A stretch of 8,867 bases of DNA, from NCBI GenBank assembly GCA_031286025.1, contig JAITVB010000090.1, positions 1 to 8,867 of the forward strand, in the 5' to 3' direction. The notes beneath the pieces were generated by a model. That model ran no database searches and was not told the DNA's origin. It saw only the letters and a program-made list of their open reading frames with translations. A program made the position numbers and the translations under genes. Positions 6,107-8,867 of the stretch are shown here, one piece after another; position 1 is the first letter of the stretch; the number at the start of each line of letters is the position of its first letter. This stretch comes from Rikenellaceae bacterium. GTDB lineage: Bacteria; Bacteroidota; Bacteroidia; Bacteroidales; Rikenellaceae.

Positions 6107-6156
6107 AACACCTCTTTTACCGTCGCCAACGGTAAAGGAGGTGTTTTAGATTTTTT
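6107..6156 (+). terminator. Strong intrinsic terminator after ackA
   Basis: AACACCTCTTTTACCGT (6107-6123) pairs with ACGGTAAAGGAGGTGTT (6129-6145), giving 17 base pairs with one G-U, around a five-base loop. TTTT (6144-6147) and six Ts (6151-6156) follow. It separates pta-ackA from ptb-buk as transcription units. Confidence 0.88.
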
Positions 6157-6205
6157 AGATTTCAGCGGATTTGAATTTTTTTATGACAATTTTTCGGAAA
6201 ATATG

Positions 6206-6213
6206 GATATTTG
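6206..6213 (+). promoter_or_regulatory. Candidate -7 element for ptb
   Basis: GATATTTG is one mismatch from TAnnTTTG and lies 25 bases before the ptb start, in an AT-rich stretch right after the ackA terminator. No TTTG is found at the usual -33 distance, so the match is weak. A promoter is nonetheless needed here because the preceding terminator is strong. Confidence 0.35.
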
Positions 6214-6238
6214 CCATACGGTATAACACCAAAAGACT

Positions 6239-7156
6239 ATGATTACGAAATTATCGCAACTGATCGAGCAAGCACGCCAAGTGCCGAAAAAGCGGTTGGC
6301 GGTGGCCTACGCCGATGATGGACACACGGTCGACTCGGTCTATATGGCAGTGAAAGCGGGGATTGTAGAGGCGACGTTAGTGGGCGATGAAGCAGTGATT
6401 CGCGAAATCTGCCGCAGGAATAACATTCCGACCGAATCATTTGCCATTGTCAACGAGCCGTCGGAAACGGCTGCGGCCGCTTACGCCGTGGCGCGGGCTT
6501 CGCGGGGCGAGGCCGACATTCTGATGAAAGGAAGTATTTCGACAGACAAATATGTGCGGGCGCTGTTGTCGAAAGAGACGCCCGTACTGCCGCCCAAATC
6601 GGTGCTGACCCACATGGTGGTGCTTGAAATCCCGGCTTACCACAAGCTGTTGATCGCTACCGATGTAGCCATCATTCCTTCGCCCGATATTCAGCAGAAG
6701 GTGTTGATGGCCAAGTGGGTGATTCGCACGGCGCAGTCGTTGGGTATCGAAACTCCCAAGGTGGCGATTGTCGGGCCGACCGAGCAAATGTTGCCCAATA
6801 TCGCCTCATGCGTCGACGCGGCGACCATTGCCAAGATGGCCGACCGGGGGCAGATCGCCGATGCGTTGGTCGACGGCCCGTTGGCGGTCGACGTGGCGAT
6901 CGATGCCGAAAGCGCCCGGATCAAAAAGCTGAAAAGTCCGGTGGCGGGCGATGCCGACGGATTGGTTTTCCCGGATCTTGATGCGGCGAATGCTTTCTTC
7001 AAGGCGTCGACCAAATTGGCGGGCGCTACGTTGGCGGGGTTGGTCGTTGGGGCAAAGATCCCTTGCGTGTTGACCTCGCGGGGAGATAGTGAAGATTCGA
7101 AACTCAATTCGATCGCGTTGGCTGTCCTTGTTGCCCATAATGGGAACAAGCGCTAA
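6239..7156 (+). CDS. ptb: Phosphate butyryltransferase (phosphate acyltransferase)
   Basis: The 305-residue product belongs to the PTA_PTB family and fits Ptb in length (about 300). It exchanges CoA for phosphate on butyryl-CoA or a similar short or branched acyl-CoA, giving the acyl-phosphate used by Buk. Visible family segments are ADILMKGSISTDKYVRALL (92-110), LTHMVVLEIPAYHKLLIATD (123-142), IIPSPDIQQK (145-154), AIVGPTEQMLPNIASCVDAA (176-195), VDGPLAVDVAID (211-222), AGDADGLVFPDLDAAN (236-251) and PCVLTSRGDS (275-284). The start at 6239 (MITKLSQL) agrees with the family. buk follows after 128 bases, and that pairing supports Ptb rather than a second Pta. The exact acyl chain cannot be read from sequence: butyrate, isobutyrate, isovalerate and propionate are all possible. 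Confidence 0.92.
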   Translation: MITKLSQLIEQARQVPKKRLAVAYADDGHTVDSVYMAVKAGIVEATLVGDEAVIREICRRNNIPTESFAIVNEPSETAAAAYAVARASRGEADILMKGSISTDKYVRALLSKETPVLPPKSVLTHMVVLEIPAYHKLLIATDVAIIPSPDIQQKVLMAKWVIRTAQSLGIETPKVAIVGPTEQMLPNIASCVDAATIAKMADRGQIADALVDGPLAVDVAIDAESARIKKLKSPVAGDADGLVFPDLDAANAFFKASTKLAGATLAGLVVGAKIPCVLTSRGDSEDSKLNSIALAVLVAHNGNKR

Positions 7157-7190
7157 GCCCCTTTGGGTATGAAAACCAACCTCCTTTTGC

Positions 7191-7220
7191 CGGGAAAAGC
7201 CGAAGAATTTCTATTTCCCG
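7191..7220. repeat. Inverted repeat between ptb and buk
   Basis: CGGGAAA (7191-7197) can pair with TTTCCCG (7214-7220) across 16 bases. No clear T run follows, so it is at most a weak attenuator or processing hairpin. A degenerate -7 element, TATCTTGG (7243-7250), lies further on. Its nearest TTTG (7227-7230) is only 12 bases away, too close for a normal promoter, so buk is probably read from the ptb promoter. Confidence 0.3.
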
Positions 7221-7284
7221 CCAAATTTTGGGAATAAATTCGTATCTTGGATGTCTCAATATTCATCTGTAAATCGAACTTGCC

Positions 7285-8358
7285 ATGGCTGACAGGAAAC
7301 AGATACTGGCGATCAATCCGGGATCAACCTCCACCAAAATCGCCCTTTATGAAGGCGAAAATGAAATTTTCGAAAAAAGCATCCCGCATACCACCCAAGA
7401 ACTTGCCGCTTTCGAAAATGTCACCGCGCAGTTCGAATACCGCCGCGACCTGATCCTCGAAGAGTTGGCCCATGAAAGGGTGGAATTTTCATCGCTCGGC
7501 ATCGTGGTCGGGCGTGGAGGGCTGATCCGCCCTGTAGCCTCAGGCGTTTACGAGGTGAACGAATCCCTGATGAAAGACCTGTGGGGCGCCCTGATGGGCG
7601 AACACGCCTCAAACCTGGGGGGGCTGTTGGCCCACGACATCGCCGGACGCGCCGGAGTAAAAGCGATCATCGCCGACCCGGTGGTGGTCGACGAACTCGA
7701 CTCGGTAGCCCGCTTGAGCGGTCATCCGCTGTTCAAGCGCACGTCGATCTTCCACGCGCTGAACCAGAAATCGGTGGCCCGGCGATATGCCCATTCGCTC
7801 GGCAAAGAATACGAAGAACTGAACCTGATCGTCGCTCACATGGGGGGCGGCGTTTCGGTGGGCGCCCACCACAAGGGCCGTGTGATCGACGTCAACAACG
7901 CCCTGGGCGGCGAAGGCCCGTTCTCGGCCGTACGTGCGGGGACGGTACCGGGGTTGCAACTGGCCGAACTCTGTTTCAGCGGCAAATATACCCGCAACGA
8001 CATCGTGCAAATGCTGATCGGTAAAGGAGGGTTGGTGGCCCACACGGGCAGCAACGACGCCCGCGAGGCCCGGGCCCGGGCGGCAGCCGGCGACCATTAC
8101 GCACAGTTGGTGATCGAAGCGTTGGGGTACAACGTCGGGAAAAGCATCGGCGCAATGGCCGCCGTGCTCGGGGGCAAAGTAGACGGGGTGCTGCTCACCG
8201 GCGGCATGGCCCACTCGACCCAAATCTGCGGCTACATCCGGCGGATGGTCGAATTCATCGCCCCGGTGACGATCTACCCCGGCGAGAACGAGATGCGGGC
8301 CTTGGCCCACAACGGCCGCCTGATGCTCGCCGGCAAACTCGTACCGAAAGTATATTGA
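7285..8358 (+). CDS. buk: Butyrate kinase
   Basis: The 357-residue product is a full-length Buk of the ASKHA superfamily, distantly related to AckA. It converts butyryl-phosphate (or a related acyl-phosphate) and ADP to the carboxylate and ATP. Diagnostic segments are AINPGSTSTKIALYEG (9-24, N11 at the phosphate loop), VVGRGGLIRPV (74-84, R77), IIADPVVVDELDSVAR (128-143), FHALNQKSVARRYA (156-169), VAHMGGGVSVGAHHKG (183-198), GPFSAVRAGTVPG (211-223), VLLTGGMAHS (302-311) and YPGENEMRAL (331-340, E334). The set is typical of Buk rather than AckA, which carries FHGTSH and TRCGNVDPG. The start ATG at 7285 gives MADRKQILAINPGS, the expected N-terminus. With ptb it forms a complete acyl-CoA to carboxylate module for substrate-level ATP synthesis. 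Confidence 0.96.
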   Translation: MADRKQILAINPGSTSTKIALYEGENEIFEKSIPHTTQELAAFENVTAQFEYRRDLILEELAHERVEFSSLGIVVGRGGLIRPVASGVYEVNESLMKDLWGALMGEHASNLGGLLAHDIAGRAGVKAIIADPVVVDELDSVARLSGHPLFKRTSIFHALNQKSVARRYAHSLGKEYEELNLIVAHMGGGVSVGAHHKGRVIDVNNALGGEGPFSAVRAGTVPGLQLAELCFSGKYTRNDIVQMLIGKGGLVAHTGSNDAREARARAAAGDHYAQLVIEALGYNVGKSIGAMAAVLGGKVDGVLLTGGMAHSTQICGYIRRMVEFIAPVTIYPGENEMRALAHNGRLMLAGKLVPKVY

Positions 8359-8362
8359 GGTG

Positions 8363-8460
8363 CCTCCCGGCACACGGAGTTTTCACCTTGCATGGACAGA
8401 TTCGGAAAATACCTCCCCGGCCCCCGGAGTTTTTACTTTGCAATGTTCGAAAAAATTACT
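8363..8460 (+). repeat. Imperfect tandem duplication of about 49 bases
   Basis: Copy one begins CCTCCCGG at 8363 and copy two begins CCTCCCCGG at 8412. Both continue with CGGAGTTTT, then CACCTTGCATG in copy one and TACTTTGCAATG in copy two. They end in TTCGGAAAATAC and TTCGAAAAAATTAC. The second copy supplies the kduI -33 TTTG; in copy one the same site reads CTTG. Each copy has a short CTCC/GGAG pairing followed by TTTT. Copy one also has GTGCC/GGCAC around TCCC just after the buk stop. Either may act as a weak terminator for buk, but none is convincing. Confidence 0.65.
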
Positions 8461-8467
8461 ATTTTTG
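8437..8467 (+). promoter_or_regulatory. kduI promoter
   Basis: TTTG (8437-8440), exactly 19 bases, then TATTTTTG (8460-8467) matches the Bacteroidota TTTG-N19-TAnnTTTG pattern perfectly. Transcription should start near 8474, giving a leader of about 100 bases. That leader contains a CCGGG/CCCGG pairing, a GGAGGAGG purine stretch and an A-rich segment before the ATG. I recognise no specific operator or riboswitch in it. Confidence 0.8.
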
Positions 8468-8576
8468 TAAAATCCCGGGGTTTGTTTTTTTTCGCTCTTC
8501 CCGGAGGAGGAGAAAAAATAGGTGTCCGAAAGAGATAGCACGACGCAAACAACTAATAATCAAACCATAAAAAGCC

Positions 8577-8867
8577 ATGAAACAGAACTTTGAAATCCGC
8601 TACGGTTCGCATCCGGCCGATGCGAAGCATTACGACACCGAAACCATTCGCGAACACTTCCTGATGGAACACGTGATGGTCAACGACGAGATCAACATGG
8701 TCTACACCATGTTCGACCGTCTGATCGTGGGTGGCGCCGTGCCCTCGCACCACGCCCTCGAACTGAAGGCCCCGGCCGAGATCCGTGCCGATTTCTTCCT
8801 CGAACGCCGCGAGTTGGGGATGATCAACGTGGGCGGAGCCGGCCAGGTCGAAGCCGACGGCATCACT
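8577..8867 (+). CDS. kduI: 4-deoxy-L-threo-5-hexosulose-uronate ketol-isomerase, N-terminal part
   Basis: The first 97 residues of a KduI-family isomerase run off the right edge. KduI is a cupin-fold metalloenzyme that isomerises 5-dehydro-4-deoxy-D-glucuronate, released from pectin or glycosaminoglycan breakdown, to the 2,5-diketo acid that KduD then reduces. As I recall them from E. coli KduI, recognisable segments are MVYTMFDRLIVGGAVPSHH (41-59) and FFLERRELGMINVGGAG (72-88), close to YFLERRELGVINIGGAG. The N-terminus (IRYGSHPADAKHYDTETIRE) also fits. The metal-binding His/Glu residues lie beyond the window. Its own promoter and the change of pathway suggest it begins a uronate-catabolism operon separate from ptb-buk. 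Confidence 0.93.
   Translation, partial: MKQNFEIRYGSHPADAKHYDTETIREHFLMEHVMVNDEINMVYTMFDRLIVGGAVPSHHALELKAPAEIRADFFLERRELGMINVGGAGQVEADGIT

Noticed and set aside
4834..6129. 431-codon minus-strand ORF opposite ackA
   Set aside because: Antisense shadow of ackA. The complementary frame of codons with biased third positions stays open, and no family features are visible.
7609..8373. 254-codon minus-strand ORF opposite buk
   Set aside because: Shadow of buk, with composition dominated by Gly, His, Asp and Val and no domain.
1..8867. CRISPR array, insertion sequence or attachment site next to the tRNA
   Set aside because: No regularly spaced repeats, no transposase or integrase, and no second copy of the tRNA 3' end were seen in the window.

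Overview
The window looks like a chromosomal piece of a GC-rich member of the Bacteroidota, probably Bacteroidales; a Rikenellaceae/Alistipes-type genome is a guess from the gene set. The main evidence is promoter style. At least two intergenic regions carry the Bacteroidota pattern TTTG-N19-TAnnTTTG, and most start codons lack a Shine-Dalgarno sequence and sit behind A-rich leaders. The protein-coding genes have similar GC-rich composition, so nothing looks freshly imported.

Layout, left to right. The first 68 bases may be the 3' end of a plus-strand gene (weak), closed by a small hairpin and T run. About 400 bases without a convincing gene follow. A minus-strand tRNA-Leu(GAG) has a clear promoter and terminator. 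It is divergent from rplY, which encodes long-form ribosomal protein bL25 and ends in a strong terminator. Facing rplY is a two-gene minus-strand operon: a compact ABC/SMC-type ATPase, then, overlapping by ATGA, a DUF4435 TOPRIM protein. This pairing resembles the AriA/AriB effector pair of PARIS anti-phage systems, although the ATPase is short for AriA.

Divergent from that operon begins a fermentation block: pta and ackA (acetyl-CoA to acetyl-phosphate to acetate plus ATP), a strong terminator, then ptb and buk (the same chemistry on butyryl-CoA or a related acyl-CoA). The two parallel acyl-CoA to carboxylate routes each make ATP by substrate-level phosphorylation. The window ends in the first 97 codons of kduI, a uronate isomerase gene preceded by a textbook promoter built partly within a tandem duplication.

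The most notable points are the PARIS-like ATPase/TOPRIM operon and a 30-codon upstream ORF in the pta leader. That ORF carries a run of nine Gs, and its stop overlaps the pta start. The other points are the back-to-back tRNA-Leu/rplY promoters, the two hairpins in the pta-ackA gap, and the side-by-side acetate and butyrate kinase modules.
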